Position numbers and translations under genes: made by a program
The notes under the pieces: model-generated
What the model was told of the DNA's origin: nothing
Database searches by the model: none
The model's input: only the letters and a program-made list of their open reading frames with translations
Part shown: in pieces, positions 1 through 12,374 of the stretch
How positions within the stretch are numbered: position 1 is the stretch's first letter
Layout of the letters: each line of letters starts with the position of its first letter
NCBI RefSeq assembly: GCF_001303895.1
Contig: NZ_LJSD01000001.1
Span: 292,217 to 356,216, forward strand
Source: Mesorhizobium sp. 1M-11
Lineage (GTDB): Bacteria; Pseudomonadota; Alphaproteobacteria; Rhizobiales; Rhizobiaceae
Reading direction: 5' to 3'
DNA: 64,000 bases

Positions 1-459
1 GCTTGTTCTTCTTTAACGCAGCAACCAACTTGCGGAACTCACCCGGCTTCGTCTCGATGGTCCGTCGCATCGCCTGCAGCATTGCGGCCTCCGGCTGCCA
101 CCAGGCAACCGCGGCGAAACAGGCATCGAGACCCAGGTAGAAGAAGAAAACACCCTGCTCCATCTTGGTGCCGTCGGGTGACAGGATCGCAGACACATGC
201 GTGGTATAGGGTCGCTTGTCCTTGGAGAAGCGCACGTCGCGGTTGATGCGAAACAGCGACTTCTTGCGATCGCCGCGCAAGCCAAGGCCTGCAGCACCGA
301 AACGCTCCGAAAGCGTCTCGACCAGATCGCCCAGCGGCTCACGCAGTTCGCTTTCGAACAGGTCGCGGTTTTCCTGGAACCATTCCCGGCTCTGGTGAAA
401 ATCCAGCGCCTTCAGGAATGGGATGGCCTTCCGGCCGAAGCCAGCGAACGCCCCGCTCA

Positions 460-460
<1 letters not shown>
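1..460 (-). CDS. DUF2461 / TIGR02453 family protein, C-terminus cut by window edge
   Basis: An open frame runs from the ATG at 460 off the left edge, giving 153 codons. The hallmark of the family is visible around residues 70-85, an RINRDVRFSKDKRPY stretch, preceded by an FHQSREWFQENR segment near residues 21-32. Family members are about 220 residues, so roughly the last third is missing. The start codon overlaps the ligA stop in a TGATG arrangement, so it is the most distal gene seen in the ligA-recN end of the dcw region. The biochemical function of the family is not established, and none is assigned here. Confidence 0.85.
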
Positions 461-2897
<2,437 letters not shown>

Positions 2898-2965
2898 GAA
2901 GTCATCGGCAAATTACCTCAAAATGTAAACCGTTTCCGCCGTTCCCGGCGGTCACTCCCGACAGG

Positions 2966-4639
2966 TCACGACGCGACCGTGTTCTCGCGCAGCAGCCGCT
3001 CGGCCGCAGCTCGCGCTTCGTCGGTGATGCTGGCGCCGGCGAGCATGCGGGCGATCTCTTCCTGGCGCGCAACACGATCCATCTCGGCAATGCCGGTGGC
3101 GACGCGGTCCGTACCGCCCGATTTCGAAATCAGGAAATGCGTCGCCGCTCGCGCCGCCACCTGCGGCGCATGGGTGACGGACAAGACCTGCACGCGTTTG
3201 GAGAGCCGCGCCAGTCTCTGGCCGATGGCATCTGCCACCGCGCCGCCCACGCCGGTATCGATTTCGTCGAAAACCAGGGTCGGGGCCGAGCCGCGATCAG
3301 CCAACGCCACCTTGAGCGCCAGCAGGAAACGCGAGAGTTCGCCCCCGGAGGCAACCTTCATCATCGGGCCTGGCCGCGTACCGGGATTCGTGCGCACCCA
3401 GAACTCGACCTGGTCAATGCCCTCTTCCAGCCGGCCGTCAGGTTCGCTGGAAATCTCGACGATGAATTCGGCCCGCTCCAGCTTCAGAGCCGGCAGCTCA
3501 GTCATCACGGCCTTGGCAAGCCCTGTGGCCGTGGCATGGCGCAGTGTCGACAATTCAGCGGCGGAGAGGTCATAGGCTTCACGCGCCACCGCAGCCTGCT
3601 TCTCAAGCGTACCAAGCTTCTCCTCGCCGGCGTCCAGGTCGGCGAGATCGGCAGCCATGGTGTCGCGTAGCTGGGCCAGATTATCGACGACGACATTGTG
3701 CTTGCGCGCGGCCGCGCGCAGCGCGAACAGTCGCTCCTCGGCCTTTTCCAGCCGCTGCGGATCGTATTCGGTCGCGCGCAGCGCGGCCTCTACGCCCGAC
3801 TGCGCGGCATCGAGCGAAATCATCGCCTCATCCAGCGATTTCACCACGTCTTCCAGCAAGCCCGGCGCCTCGCCGGCCTTGCGCTGCAGACGTCTCAGAA
3901 GGCTGGCGAGCTGCGGCAGCGGCGAGGACGGCCCCGATAGCACATCCTGCGCGTCATGGATTTCTGCGGCGATCTTTTCAGCCCGCATCATGGTCGAGCG
4001 CAATTCGGCGAGTTCAGTTTCTTCGCCCGGCTGCGGGTCGAGCTTGGCAAGCTCAGTGACGGAAGCGCGCAGATAGTCGGCTTCGCGTGCAGCAGCCTCC
4101 ACCTTGGCACGGTGACGCGCCAGATCCTGCTCGGCTTGCCGCCAGTAACGCCAGGCTTCGCCGGTGCTGTGCACGACGCCGAGATGGCCACCAAAGGCAT
4201 CGAGCAGATCGCGATGCGCGCCGGGATCGACCAAGGCGCGGTCATCGTGCTGGCCGTGGATTTCCACCAAAGCGCGGCCGATATCGCGCATCAACGTGAC
4301 GGATGACGGCTGATCGTTGACGAAGACGCGCGTACGCCCATCTGCTGTCTGCAGACGACGCAGGATGATATCGCCATCGTCTTCAATGGCATTTTCGGCA
4401 AGGATTTCGCGTGCCGGGTGATTGCGCGGCACATCGAACACGGCCGTTACCTGGCCTTGCGCCGCACCATGCCGCACCAGGGAGGCATCGCCACGCGCGC
4501 CGAGTGCCAGCGAGAGCGCATCAAGCAGAATGGATTTGCCTGCACCGGTTTCGCCGGTCAATACGGAGAGTCCCGGCGCGAAATCGATGTCGAGCCGTTC
4601 GATCAGGACAATATCGCGAATCGATAGCCTAGAGAGCAT
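2966..4639 (-). CDS. recN: DNA repair protein RecN
   Basis: SMC-like ATPase that acts in double-strand break repair. The 557-residue protein begins MLSRLSIRDIVLIERLDIDF and carries the Walker A motif GETGAGKS at residues 29-36. A long central region rich in alanine, glutamate and leucine is consistent with coiled coil. The Walker B/D-loop region LVFDEIDTGVGG lies in the last 100 residues, just after the ABC signature ASGGELSRFLLALK. The length is typical of the family. It lies between bamD (upstream) and ligA (downstream) on the same strand, the usual alphaproteobacterial tail of the dcw cluster. Confidence 0.96.
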   Translation of the reverse strand: MLSRLSIRDIVLIERLDIDFAPGLSVLTGETGAGKSILLDALSLALGARGDASLVRHGAAQGQVTAVFDVPRNHPAREILAENAIEDDGDIILRRLQTADGRTRVFVNDQPSSVTLMRDIGRALVEIHGQHDDRALVDPGAHRDLLDAFGGHLGVVHSTGEAWRYWRQAEQDLARHRAKVEAAAREADYLRASVTELAKLDPQPGEETELAELRSTMMRAEKIAAEIHDAQDVLSGPSSPLPQLASLLRRLQRKAGEAPGLLEDVVKSLDEAMISLDAAQSGVEAALRATEYDPQRLEKAEERLFALRAAARKHNVVVDNLAQLRDTMAADLADLDAGEEKLGTLEKQAAVAREAYDLSAAELSTLRHATATGLAKAVMTELPALKLERAEFIVEISSEPDGRLEEGIDQVEFWVRTNPGTRPGPMMKVASGGELSRFLLALKVALADRGSAPTLVFDEIDTGVGGAVADAIGQRLARLSKRVQVLSVTHAPQVAARAATHFLISKSGGTDRVATGIAEMDRVARQEEIARMLAGASITDEARAAAERLLRENTVAS

Positions 4640-4702
4640 CGGCGCTCTATAGCATCAAGACAGGTGATTGCGCGCCCCATCAGGCGCGCAGTCTGGGCGT
4701 TA

Positions 4703-5596
4703 TCAGGCGCCGCCGGTGATCAGCTTGCCAGCCTTGGAGATCCACGATCCGGCATTCTCGCGCGGCTGCAGGCCGCCGCTCTGCAAGAGCTTGTAGGAAT
4801 CCTTGTACCACTGGCTGTCGGGATAGTTCTGGCCAAGCACGGCGGCCGCCGTCTGCGCCTCGTCGACCAAGCCGAGCGCGTAATAGGCTTCGGTCAGGCG
4901 CGCCAGCGCCTCCTCGATGTGGCGGGTGTTGGAATAGTTTTCGACCACATTGCGGAAGCGCTTGATCGAAGCCAGATATTCCTTGCGCTCGAGATAGTAG
5001 CGGCCGACCTGCATTTCCTTGCCGGCGAGCTGGTCGTTGGCGAAGCGGATCTTGGCCTTGGCGTCCTCGACATATTCGGAATCCGGCCAGCGCGTCACCA
5101 GTTCCTGCATGGTCTGGATGGTGAGCTTGGCTTCCTTCTGGTCGCGGGTGACGTCTTCGATCTGCTTGTAGTAGCTGAGACCGATAATGTACTGCGCATA
5201 GGCAGCCTCGTCGGTGGACGGATAAAGCGTCAGGTACCGCTTGGCCGCGCTGATTGCGTCGTCATACTTGCCCTGGCGATAATTGGTGAAGGCGCCCATC
5301 ACCATCGACTTGCGCGCCCATTCCGAATAGGGGTGCTGGCGATCGACGGCGGAAAATTTCTTGGCTGCCTCATCGAGGCGACCGGCGTTCAGATTGGCAA
5401 GGCCCTGATTGTAAAGCACGTCGGCCGGTTCGGTCTGCTCGACATAGGTCGACAGGTCGAGGTCCTTCTCCGAAGACATGCAGCCCGTAAGCATCAGCGG
5501 AGCTGCCATCATCGAAAGCGCCACAAAAGTAGCGGAAAACGGCGCTTTAAGCGCCGGAGCCGGCACTTTCAATTGGTCGGCCTGTCTGAAAAACAT
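4703..5596 (-). CDS. bamD: Outer membrane assembly lipoprotein BamD (ComL/YfiO)
   Basis: Lipoprotein subunit of the BAM complex that inserts beta-barrel proteins into the outer membrane. The start at 5596 ([10 protein letters not shown]) gives 297 residues and places a lipoprotein signal with lipobox LTGC at C39. A longer frame to 5716 would add 40 residues ahead of the signal peptide and is not credible. The mature part has TPR-like helical repeats ([53 protein letters not shown]). A GAGAGGG tract lies upstream of the chosen start. It sits between lpxC and recN, as in other alphaproteobacteria. Confidence 0.95.
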   Translation of the reverse strand: MFFRQADQLKVPAPALKAPFSATFVALSMMAAPLMLTGCMSSEKDLDLSTYVEQTEPADVLYNQGLANLNAGRLDEAAKKFSAVDRQHPYSEWARKSMVMGAFTNYRQGKYDDAISAAKRYLTLYPSTDEAAYAQYIIGLSYYKQIEDVTRDQKEAKLTIQTMQELVTRWPDSEYVEDAKAKIRFANDQLAGKEMQVGRYYLERKEYLASIKRFRNVVENYSNTRHIEEALARLTEAYYALGLVDEAQTAAAVLGQNYPDSQWYKDSYKLLQSGGLQPRENAGSWISKAGKLITGGA

Positions 5597-5749
5597 GATC
5601 GAAATTCGCCCTCTCGGCGCCATTGCTCGCGTCGGCGAGCAGCCATAAACCAAAAACAGCGCGCGCGGCAACGCTATCGCCCTGCAATCGTGCAATTTTG
5701 TGGCGCAATCCGCCACGAATTGGGGATCGAGATTTCAAAACAGAAGTGG

Positions 5750-5770
5750 TGCGCCTGTGCAACAGGCGCA
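5750..5770. terminator. Hairpin in lpxC-bamD gap, possible terminator
   Basis: Perfect 9-bp arms TGCGCCTGT (5750-5758) and ACAGGCGCA (5762-5770) enclose a 3-nt loop. A TTTT run follows on the plus strand, but on the minus strand, where lpxC would need it, only a weak T-rich stretch follows. It may attenuate lpxC transcription rather than stop it. Confidence 0.4.
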
Positions 5771-5795
5771 TTTTGCAGCCGGAAGCCGGCGAAAT

Positions 5796-6740
5796 TCAGA
5801 TCGTCCAGGGTGCGTAAACCGGCGCGTTGATCGCGCTCATCTCGCCGACGCGGCCACGGCGCGTCGTTTCGACCACCTCGAAGGCGGTACGGTCCGATAG
5901 GAGACGGCGAAGCGCCGCCGCATTCAGACGATGACCACCACGATAAGAGCGGAAGCAACCGATGAAGCGCGCGCCGGCCAAAGCCAGATCGCCCATGGCA
6001 TCCAGTGTCTTGTGGCGTGCGAATTCGTTAGGATAGCGCAGGCCACCGACATTGATGACGCGATGGTCGTCCCCGATCACCAGCGAGTTGTCGAGCGAAG
6101 AACCCAGTGCGTAGCCGGCCGCCCACAGGCGCTCCACGTCCTTCATGAAACCGAAGGTACGTGCACGCGCAATCTCACTGCGGAAAACATCGGCAGTGAG
6201 GTCGGAGGCGAAATTCTGACGGCCGATCGCAGGGCTTTCGAAATCGATCTCGATTTCGAAGCGCGTACCCGAATGGGGGCGAAACTCGGCCCAGGAGGCG
6301 CCGCTTTCGATCCGAACGGTCTTGAGGATACGGATGAAACGGCGTTTCGTCGAAAGGATCTCGATGCCGGCCTGGTCGATCGCCTCGACGAAGTCGATCG
6401 AGCTGCCATCGAGGATCGGCACCTCACGCCCGTCGATCTCGATCACCATGTTGTCGATGCCGAGCCCAAGAACGGCCGCCATTAGATGTTCGACGGTGGC
6501 GATATGCTGGCCGGCCGGATCGCCAAGCATGGTGCAGAGGTCGGTGGCGCCCACTTCGGAAACCAGAGCGCGGAATTCCCGCACCGGCTGATCGCCGTCG
6601 ATCAGGTGAAAAACGATACCCGTGTCAGCGTCGGCAGGCAGAAAATGAACGGTGACCGTATTGCCGCTATGAACGCCGATACCGGTCAATGTCGCACGCG
6701 ATTTCAGGGTTGTCTGGTAGTCCTGCAAGCTGATCCCCAT
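5796..6740 (-). CDS. lpxC: UDP-3-O-acyl-N-acetylglucosamine deacetylase LpxC
   Basis: Zinc hydrolase catalysing the committed step of lipid A synthesis. The start at 6740 (MGISLQDYQTTLK) gives 314 residues, the normal family length; the open frame reaches 6875 but the extra N-terminus does not resemble LpxC. The zinc ligands are visible as H85 in TVEHLMAA and H243/D247 in HKTLDAMGD, and the catalytic histidine as H270 in RGGHRLNA. It is downstream of ftsZ and separated from it by a terminator-like hairpin, so it may have its own promoter in the 270-nt gap. Confidence 0.97.
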   Translation of the reverse strand: MGISLQDYQTTLKSRATLTGIGVHSGNTVTVHFLPADADTGIVFHLIDGDQPVREFRALVSEVGATDLCTMLGDPAGQHIATVEHLMAAVLGLGIDNMVIEIDGREVPILDGSSIDFVEAIDQAGIEILSTKRRFIRILKTVRIESGASWAEFRPHSGTRFEIEIDFESPAIGRQNFASDLTADVFRSEIARARTFGFMKDVERLWAAGYALGSSLDNSLVIGDDHRVINVGGLRYPNEFARHKTLDAMGDLALAGARFIGCFRSYRGGHRLNAAALRRLLSDRTAFEVVETTRRGRVGEMSAINAPVYAPWTI

Positions 6741-6954
6741 GTGCCCTAACGGCGCGGCCAATCGGCTTTTCGGTCGCTGCCCTTGATCTTCCGGCGAGCA
6801 GGGCACATCCCCAAAACACCCACTGCCGTTGTTGCCCGCGGAAGATAGTGGCCCCTCAGGCATACTCCAAATCACGCTTTCTTACCCGATGTAACGGCCA
6901 CGGGAGTACAAAAGCAACCCGCAAGTGTTTGTTTTTCCACTATTATCAAAGAAG

Positions 6955-6982
6955 ACAGGCAGGCGGTTGCCCGCCTGCCTGT
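6955..6982 (-). terminator. Strong hairpin downstream of ftsZ
   Basis: Perfect 12-bp arms ACAGGCAGGCGG (6955-6966) and CCGCCTGCCTGT (6971-6982) enclose a four-base loop that reads GCAA on the minus strand, a stable GNRA tetraloop. It lies 27 nt past the ftsZ stop and is followed on the minus strand by a CTTCTTT tract, so it fits an ftsZ terminator or partial attenuator before lpxC. Confidence 0.7.
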
Positions 6983-7009
6983 TAACAACTGTTACAATCC
7001 GTTAGAAGA

Positions 7010-8695
7010 TCAGTTGGCCTGCCGGCGCAGGAAGGCCGGAATCTCCAGCTGATCGTCCTCATGAGTCGCGCGCTGTTGCGGCGCGAAACGGCCGTGATCG
7101 TCGGCCTGGCCGCGGCGCGGCGCGTAGAGTTGCGCGTCTTGCGGTGCGAGACGGCGCACTTCCGGAGTTGCCTGACGCAGCTTTGGCTCGCGCGGCTGTG
7201 CCGGCTGCAGGCGAGCAGGCTCTTCCTCACGACGGGTCAGGCCATTGGTGAGGCGCTTCAACAAGCCCATCGGACCACGGTCTTCGTGATCGACCGGATG
7301 CTGCTTTGCCTCGACTTCGGCGCGCACCACCGGCGGGAAGTCTTCCACACGCGGCATCCGCGGCTGGGCTACGGCCGCCTGCTGCATGGCAACCTCACGC
7401 ACTGGCTGCGGAGCCGGCTGCGGCGCAACCTGCTGCATCACGGGATGCGGCTGCGGCTGAGCCGGAGGTGCCTGAAACAGCTTGCTCTGAGGGCGGAAAT
7501 CGTCCTGCGGAGCAGTCTGGGCGACGCGCGGCTGATGAGCGAGCGCGGCGGCATTGGCTTCCGCCTGCTGGATGGCTTCCGCAACCGGATCAACGGTACG
7601 CGGTTCCTGAAGCGCCGACTGCGGCACCGGAGCGCTGCGCACCTCGGCGGCCGGAGCGGCCGCCGGGCGCGCCGGCGTCTTCGGCTGCGCGGCACGGATC
7701 GAGATCGGAGCAGCGGCGATCTGCTCGGCCGATTTATCGATACCGGTCGCGACGACCGAGACGCGAATGACGCCTTCGAGTTCCTCATCGAAGGTAGCAC
7801 CCAGAATGATGTTGGCGTCCTGGTCGACCTCTTCGCGGATACGGGTGGCAGCTTCGTCGACTTCGAACAGGGTCAGGTCGCGGCCGCCGGTGATCGAGAT
7901 CAGCAGGCCCTTGGCACCCTTCATCGAGGTCTCGTCGAGCAGCGGGTTGGCGATCGCGGCTTCGGCTGCGGCCATGGCGCGGCCCTCGCCGCTTGCCTCG
8001 CCTGTACCCATCATTGCCTTGCCCATCTCGCGCATGACCGAACGAACGTCGGCGAAGTCGAGATTGATCAGGCCTTCCTTGACCATCAGGTCGGTGATGC
8101 AGGCAACACCCGAATAGAGCACCTGGTCGGCCATCGCGAAGGCGTCGGCGAAGGTGGTCTTGTCATTGGCGAGCCGGAACAGGTTCTGGTTCGGGATGAC
8201 GATCAGGGTATCGACGCATTTCTGCAGTTCTTCGATGCCCAAGTCGGCCGTCTTCATGCGACGCTGGCCTTCGAAGTGGAATGGCTTGGTGACCACGCCG
8301 ACCGTCAGAATTCCCTTTTCGCGGGCCGCACGGGCAACGACCGGGGCCGCACCTGTTCCGGTGCCGCCACCCATGCCGGCGGTGACGAAGCACATGTGGG
8401 TGTTGGAAAGATAGTCCGTGATCTCATCGATGCATTCCTCGGCGGCGGCGCGGCCGACTTCGGGCTGCGAGCCCGCGCCGAGGCCCTCGGTGACATGCGC
8501 GCCAAGCTGGATCAGTCGCTCGGACTTCGACATGGTGAGCGCCTGCGCATCGGTATTAGCCACGACGAACTCGACGCCACGCAGGCCCGCCGTGATCATG
8601 TTGTTGACCGCATTGCCGCCGCCGCCGCCGACACCGAACACGGTGATGCGTGGCTTGAGCTCGGTGATGTCCGGCTTTTTCAGATTGATCGTCAT
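7010..8695 (-). CDS. ftsZ: Cell division GTPase FtsZ with long C-terminal linker
   Basis: Tubulin-like GTPase that forms the division ring. The 561-residue protein has the GTP-binding G-box [11 protein letters not shown] near residues 21-31, the tubulin signature GGGTGTG at 109-115, and the synergy-loop region NLDFADVR. The globular core ends near residue 320. About 220 residues rich in Ala, Pro and Gln follow, then the conserved tail [12 protein letters not shown] that binds FtsA and other partners. The extended linker is known in rhizobial FtsZ. The start has an AAAGGACGAGG tract just upstream. ftsA ends 72 nt upstream. Confidence 0.98.
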   Translation of the reverse strand: MTINLKKPDITELKPRITVFGVGGGGGNAVNNMITAGLRGVEFVVANTDAQALTMSKSERLIQLGAHVTEGLGAGSQPEVGRAAAEECIDEITDYLSNTHMCFVTAGMGGGTGTGAAPVVARAAREKGILTVGVVTKPFHFEGQRRMKTADLGIEELQKCVDTLIVIPNQNLFRLANDKTTFADAFAMADQVLYSGVACITDLMVKEGLINLDFADVRSVMREMGKAMMGTGEASGEGRAMAAAEAAIANPLLDETSMKGAKGLLISITGGRDLTLFEVDEAATRIREEVDQDANIILGATFDEELEGVIRVSVVATGIDKSAEQIAAAPISIRAAQPKTPARPAAAPAAEVRSAPVPQSALQEPRTVDPVAEAIQQAEANAAALAHQPRVAQTAPQDDFRPQSKLFQAPPAQPQPHPVMQQVAPQPAPQPVREVAMQQAAVAQPRMPRVEDFPPVVRAEVEAKQHPVDHEDRGPMGLLKRLTNGLTRREEEPARLQPAQPREPKLRQATPEVRRLAPQDAQLYAPRRGQADDHGRFAPQQRATHEDDQLEIPAFLRRQAN

Positions 8696-8767
8696 AGTCC
8701 TCGTCCTTTTGCCTTTACCGCCGCTTCGCCGTCGCGGCCGCTTATGGGGCTGTCCCCGTCAACTCAA

Positions 8768-10075
8768 CTAAAAACTGTCTCTCAACCACTGACTCATGCG
8801 GTGCAGCCTCCCGCCTGTTCCCGTCATCTTGAAACGGGAGGCTCCAAAAGCAGGACGGCTCTCGAAAGAGGCGACCTGCGGATAGATCATCAACCCGACC
8901 GCCGTCGAGAAAGCCGGTCCCTTCGCCGCTTCAGGCAACCCGGCAACCCCGAGCGGACGCCCGACGCGCACATTGCGTCCCAGTACGCGGCGCGCCGCTT
9001 CCGGCATGCCGGCAAGCTGGCTGGCGCCACCGGTCAATACGACCCGCTTGCCCACCACATTGCCGTAACCGGACTTGCTTAGTCGCTCGCGCAACAGTTC
9101 CAGCGTTTCCTCGATACGGGCCCGAACGATTCGTGTCATCACCGAACGCGGAATTTGCAGCGGAGCCTCGCCCTCTTCGCCGATCGGCTGGATGGTGACG
9201 AGATCGCGATCGTCGGAACTGCCAGGCAAAGCCGAACCATGCATGACCTTCAGCCTTTCGGCTGCGTCCAGCGAAGTCGACAGACCCTTGGCAAGGTCGA
9301 GGGTAACGTGATTGCCCCCGACGGGAATGGAATCGCCATAGACGAACTTGCCTTCCGAGAAGACCGAGATCGTGGTGGTTCCGCCGCCCATGTCGATGCA
9401 GGCAGCGCCCATTTCCAACTCGTCGTCGACAAGCGCGGCGAGGCCAGCGGCATAAGGTGTGGCGATCAGACGTTCGACCGACAGATGCGAACGGTTGATG
9501 GCGAGCTCCAGATTGCGCAGCGGCGCGGAATCACCGGTCAACACATGCATGTCGACGCCAAGTGTGTCGCCGACCATGCCGCGCGGATCGCGCACACCGC
9601 GTTCGCCGTCGAGCGAGAAGCCGACCGGCAGCGCATGCAAGACTTCGCGCTCGGACTTCAGCGCCTGTTTGGCGCCGGCGCCGAGCACCCGCTTGATGTC
9701 GTTCTCATCGACTTCATGACCACCGAGATTGATGGTGGCGTTGAAAGTTTCGCTTTTCAGGCGGCCGGCCGTCATGTTGACGATCAGCGAATCCACGGTG
9801 AGGCCCGCCATGCGCTCGGCGGCATCCACCGCCAGACGGATGGCATGTTCAGCACGGTCGAGATCGATGACGACGCCCGACTTCACGCCGTGCGACTTTT
9901 GGTGGCCGATGCCCATGACCTGGATGCGGTGCGAGCGGCCACGCAACAGGTGGCCTTCTTCGCAGGGCTTGAGCTTTGCCACCACACAACAGACCTTGCT
10001 CGAGCCCACGTCGAGGACCGTCAGCACGCCGGACCGGCGCGAGGCTCCATCATTGTTGCCGCCGAGCCAACTCAT
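8768..10075 (-). CDS. ftsA: Cell division protein FtsA
   Basis: Actin-like ATPase that tethers FtsZ to the membrane. The 435-residue protein begins [10 protein letters not shown], with phosphate-1 motif LDVGSSKVCCVVAK near residues 20-33 and ACIDMGGGTTTISVF as phosphate-2. The C-terminus ends in a short amphipathic segment (RMSQWLRDSF) consistent with the membrane-targeting helix. Its start codon overlaps the ftsQ stop (ATGA). The length is normal. Confidence 0.97.
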   Translation of the reverse strand: MSWLGGNNDGASRRSGVLTVLDVGSSKVCCVVAKLKPCEEGHLLRGRSHRIQVMGIGHQKSHGVKSGVVIDLDRAEHAIRLAVDAAERMAGLTVDSLIVNMTAGRLKSETFNATINLGGHEVDENDIKRVLGAGAKQALKSEREVLHALPVGFSLDGERGVRDPRGMVGDTLGVDMHVLTGDSAPLRNLELAINRSHLSVERLIATPYAAGLAALVDDELEMGAACIDMGGGTTTISVFSEGKFVYGDSIPVGGNHVTLDLAKGLSTSLDAAERLKVMHGSALPGSSDDRDLVTIQPIGEEGEAPLQIPRSVMTRIVRARIEETLELLRERLSKSGYGNVVGKRVVLTGGASQLAGMPEAARRVLGRNVRVGRPLGVAGLPEAAKGPAFSTAVGLMIYPQVASFESRPAFGASRFKMTGTGGRLHRMSQWLRDSF

Positions 10076-11013
10076 ATCTGCTGCCCCGCCTTGCGCTTTG
10101 CCATCTTGGCTTGTTCCTTCAGCGCCGCCGCGCGCGCCGTCACGGCTTCTTGCGTCAGTTGCACCGTCAATCGATCGGACAGGCGCATGTCGATCGAAAC
10201 GACGTCACGCGACAAAAGCCCTTTTTCGCGGTCCATGCGCACAAGCTCGGCCATCGCCTGCTCGGCGTCGAACTCCGGCAACTTGATGACGACGCCATTG
10301 TCCAGCTTGATGTCCCAGCGCCGGTCGCCGACGCGGATGTAGCCGCGAACCTTGGAAGCGAGCTCGGGGAAGCCAGCCACCTTGGCCATCAGGGCGGGCG
10401 CGTGCTCAGGAGCACCCTGACCGACCAATAGCGGCAGCTTCGACTGATCGCCGCCGGTGTAAGGGGCGATGATACGGCCATCCTTCTCGATCACGGAAAG
10501 CTCGGAACCACGCTGCCAGATGGCGAAAGCCTGACGCTCGTCTATGCGCACTTCCAGGAGATGCGGATAAATCTTGCGCACCGCCACCGACTGGATCCAG
10601 GGCAACAATGCGATACGCTCGCGCGCGCCTTCCGCACTGAAGCCGACCAGCGAAGTCCAGCCGTTGAGATCCAGCTTGTCGAGAATATCGATTTCCGATG
10701 TCTCGCGATTGCCGACCACCTTGATCTGATCGACAGCAAAACCGATGCGAGCGGTTACGTCCTGCACGAACCCATCGAGATGACCGCCGAGATAGGCACC
10801 GTAGGTCAAAGAGGAAGCAAGGAAGGCAGCGTTGATCACAGTCGCCGCGAAAGGCGGGGCCGCGAAGTCACCGCGCGTAAGCCTTCCCAGCGTGCGCACC
10901 GGCTTGCGCAGCATCTTGGGCAGCACGAAACGATCGAGCCAAGAGGACGCACCGAAGCGGGCGCGCGGCACGGCACCCCCTCTTCCGCCTTGTCCCCAGT
11001 TCAACGCCGACAC
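10072..11013 (-). CDS. ftsQ: Cell division protein FtsQ (GTG start inside ddl)
   Basis: Single-pass divisome protein that links early and late division proteins. No ATG gives a sensible start: the frame is open to 11196 but reads within ddl. A GTG at 11013 preceded by GGAGG about 8 nt upstream gives 313 residues ([13 protein letters not shown]). A transmembrane segment lies at about 52-74, a POTRA domain at about 92-162 ([20 protein letters not shown]) and the FtsQ domain after it. The start lies 13 nt inside the 3' end of ddl, so translational coupling is likely. Confidence 0.9.
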   Translation of the reverse strand: MSALNWGQGGRGGAVPRARFGASSWLDRFVLPKMLRKPVRTLGRLTRGDFAAPPFAATVINAAFLASSLTYGAYLGGHLDGFVQDVTARIGFAVDQIKVVGNRETSEIDILDKLDLNGWTSLVGFSAEGARERIALLPWIQSVAVRKIYPHLLEVRIDERQAFAIWQRGSELSVIEKDGRIIAPYTGGDQSKLPLLVGQGAPEHAPALMAKVAGFPELASKVRGYIRVGDRRWDIKLDNGVVIKLPEFDAEQAMAELVRMDREKGLLSRDVVSIDMRLSDRLTVQLTQEAVTARAAALKEQAKMAKRKAGQQI

Positions 11014-11927
11014 GACGCGTCCTCCACCATCCAACTCAACAGCTCGCCGAACGAATGCCCTGCCTGGGCGGCGATCTCCGGCACCAAAGATGTCGGCGTC
11101 ATGCCGGGCTGCGTGTTGATTTCGAGCCAGACAACCTCGCCGTTCTCGGAAAAACGGTCGTCGTAACGGAAGTCCGACCGGGAGACGCCCCGGCAACCGA
11201 TCGCTTGGTGAGCCTTGAGGGACAGTGTCTGTATTTTTTGGTAAATATTTAGTGAAATTTTAGCGGGAACCTCGTGTTTTGAGCCGCCCGGAACGTATTT
11301 TGAATCATAATCGTAGAAGGAATGGCCGGTCGGGATGATTTCGCAGACCCCGAGCGCCACATCGCCCATCACCGCACAAGTGAGTTCGCGCCCATGGATG
11401 TAACGCTCGACCATGACTTCCTCGCCGTAATTCCAATCCGGCGACGAAATCAGCTGCGGCGGATGCGACTGATCCTCCTTGACGATGACGACGCCGAAGC
11501 TGGAGCCTTCATTGACAGGCTTCACCACATAGGGCGGCTTCATCGGATGCTCATTCTTGATCGTGAAGCGATCGATGATCCTGGATTCAGCGACAGGAAT
11601 TCCGACTGCTTTCGCAACTCTCTTTGCCTGCTCCTTGTTCATGGCCAGAGCCGAAGCCAGCACGCCGGAATGGGTGTAAGGAATACCGAGAAATTCGAGC
11701 ACACCCTGGATCACGCCATCCTCGCCGTAAGGACCATGCAGGGCATTGAAGGCGACATCCGGCTTCAGCTCAGCGAGAACCGAGGAGATGTCACGCCCGA
11801 CATCGACGCGAGTGACCCGATAACCCTCCGCCTCAAGCGCATCCGCGCAGGCTTTCCCGGAGGACAAGGACACGGGCCGCTCGGACGAAAAACCTCCCAG
11901 CAAGACGGCCACATGTTTTTTCTTCAT
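11001..11927 (-). CDS. ddl: D-alanine--D-alanine ligase
   Basis: ATP-grasp ligase that makes the D-Ala-D-Ala dipeptide used by MurF. The start at 11927 ([12 protein letters not shown]) gives 308 residues, the typical DdlB size; a purine-rich AGAGGA tract lies upstream. Recognisable elements are [12 protein letters not shown], the ATP-binding [11 protein letters not shown] and the C-terminal metal-binding [20 protein letters not shown]. It is the first gene after the 447-nt gap and heads the ddl-ftsQ-ftsA-ftsZ unit. Confidence 0.97.
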   Translation of the reverse strand: MKKKHVAVLLGGFSSERPVSLSSGKACADALEAEGYRVTRVDVGRDISSVLAELKPDVAFNALHGPYGEDGVIQGVLEFLGIPYTHSGVLASALAMNKEQAKRVAKAVGIPVAESRIIDRFTIKNEHPMKPPYVVKPVNEGSSFGVVIVKEDQSHPPQLISSPDWNYGEEVMVERYIHGRELTCAVMGDVALGVCEIIPTGHSFYDYDSKYVPGGSKHEVPAKISLNIYQKIQTLSLKAHQAIGCRGVSRSDFRYDDRFSENGEVVWLEINTQPGMTPTSLVPEIAAQAGHSFGELLSWMVEDASCRR

Positions 11928-12374
11928 CACCCCGTCATCCTCTCGCGGCGGGCCTGCACTTCCAATTTCCAGACATGAATCGCCTTCGTCCGGAGAATGA
12001 CTTCCCCAGATGACACGCGGCCCCACGCGTCGAACGACTCAAATCAGGAAACGCTATTGGCCCAAAGAATCAGAGAGTTGATTCACTGACAAGCCCCTAT
12101 GATTCCGAGGGATTCACTTTCTCGAAAAAAGTGTTTCGAAAGCCGACTTTTGAGTCTTTTCTGCAACGGCACTTGAGGCATCCGCGCCACGGATGCCGCA
12201 GCGAAAATCGCCCTTCACAACGCTCGAAATCAGTTCACGACTTTTAAGAAGCCGCCACCGTCCGCAGCGGCAGATCACAGAGCGCATGGAGCCGCTCTGC
12301 GGAAACACCGTCGCGCGCCTGCACCGAAAGCCCGTGCCTGAAGGGCGTAGAGCAGCAGCGTATGAAGCCGGAAA
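11928..12374. other. 447-nt gap upstream of ddl-ftsQAZ
   Basis: No gene is convincing here. A 64-codon minus-strand frame (12114-12308) and a 65-codon plus-strand frame (12193-12390) overlap each other and resemble nothing known. The gap contains the GANTC cluster listed separately and a hairpin with arms GCATCCG (12178-12184) and CGGATGC (12190-12196) around a 5-nt loop. It most likely holds the promoter of the ddl-ftsQAZ unit. Confidence 0.6.
11977..12156. promoter_or_regulatory. Cluster of seven GANTC (CcrM) sites
   Basis: GANTC occurs at 11977, 12036, 12067, 12080, 12101, 12111 and 12152, seven in 180 nt, against roughly 0.7 expected by chance in sequence of even composition. GANTC is the target of the CcrM cell-cycle methyltransferase of alphaproteobacteria and of GcrA-dependent promoters, which in Caulobacter control division genes including ftsZ. 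The location directly upstream of ddl-ftsQAZ suggests cell-cycle-dependent transcription; this is inference. Confidence 0.6.

Noticed and set aside
7061..9082. 673-codon plus-strand open frame opposite ftsZ and ftsA
   Set aside because: Spans two strongly supported genes and reads as Arg/Leu/Gly-rich low-complexity protein.
12114..12308. 64-codon minus-strand frame in the gap before ddl
   Set aside because: No ribosome site of note, no homology recognised, and it overlaps the GANTC-rich control region.
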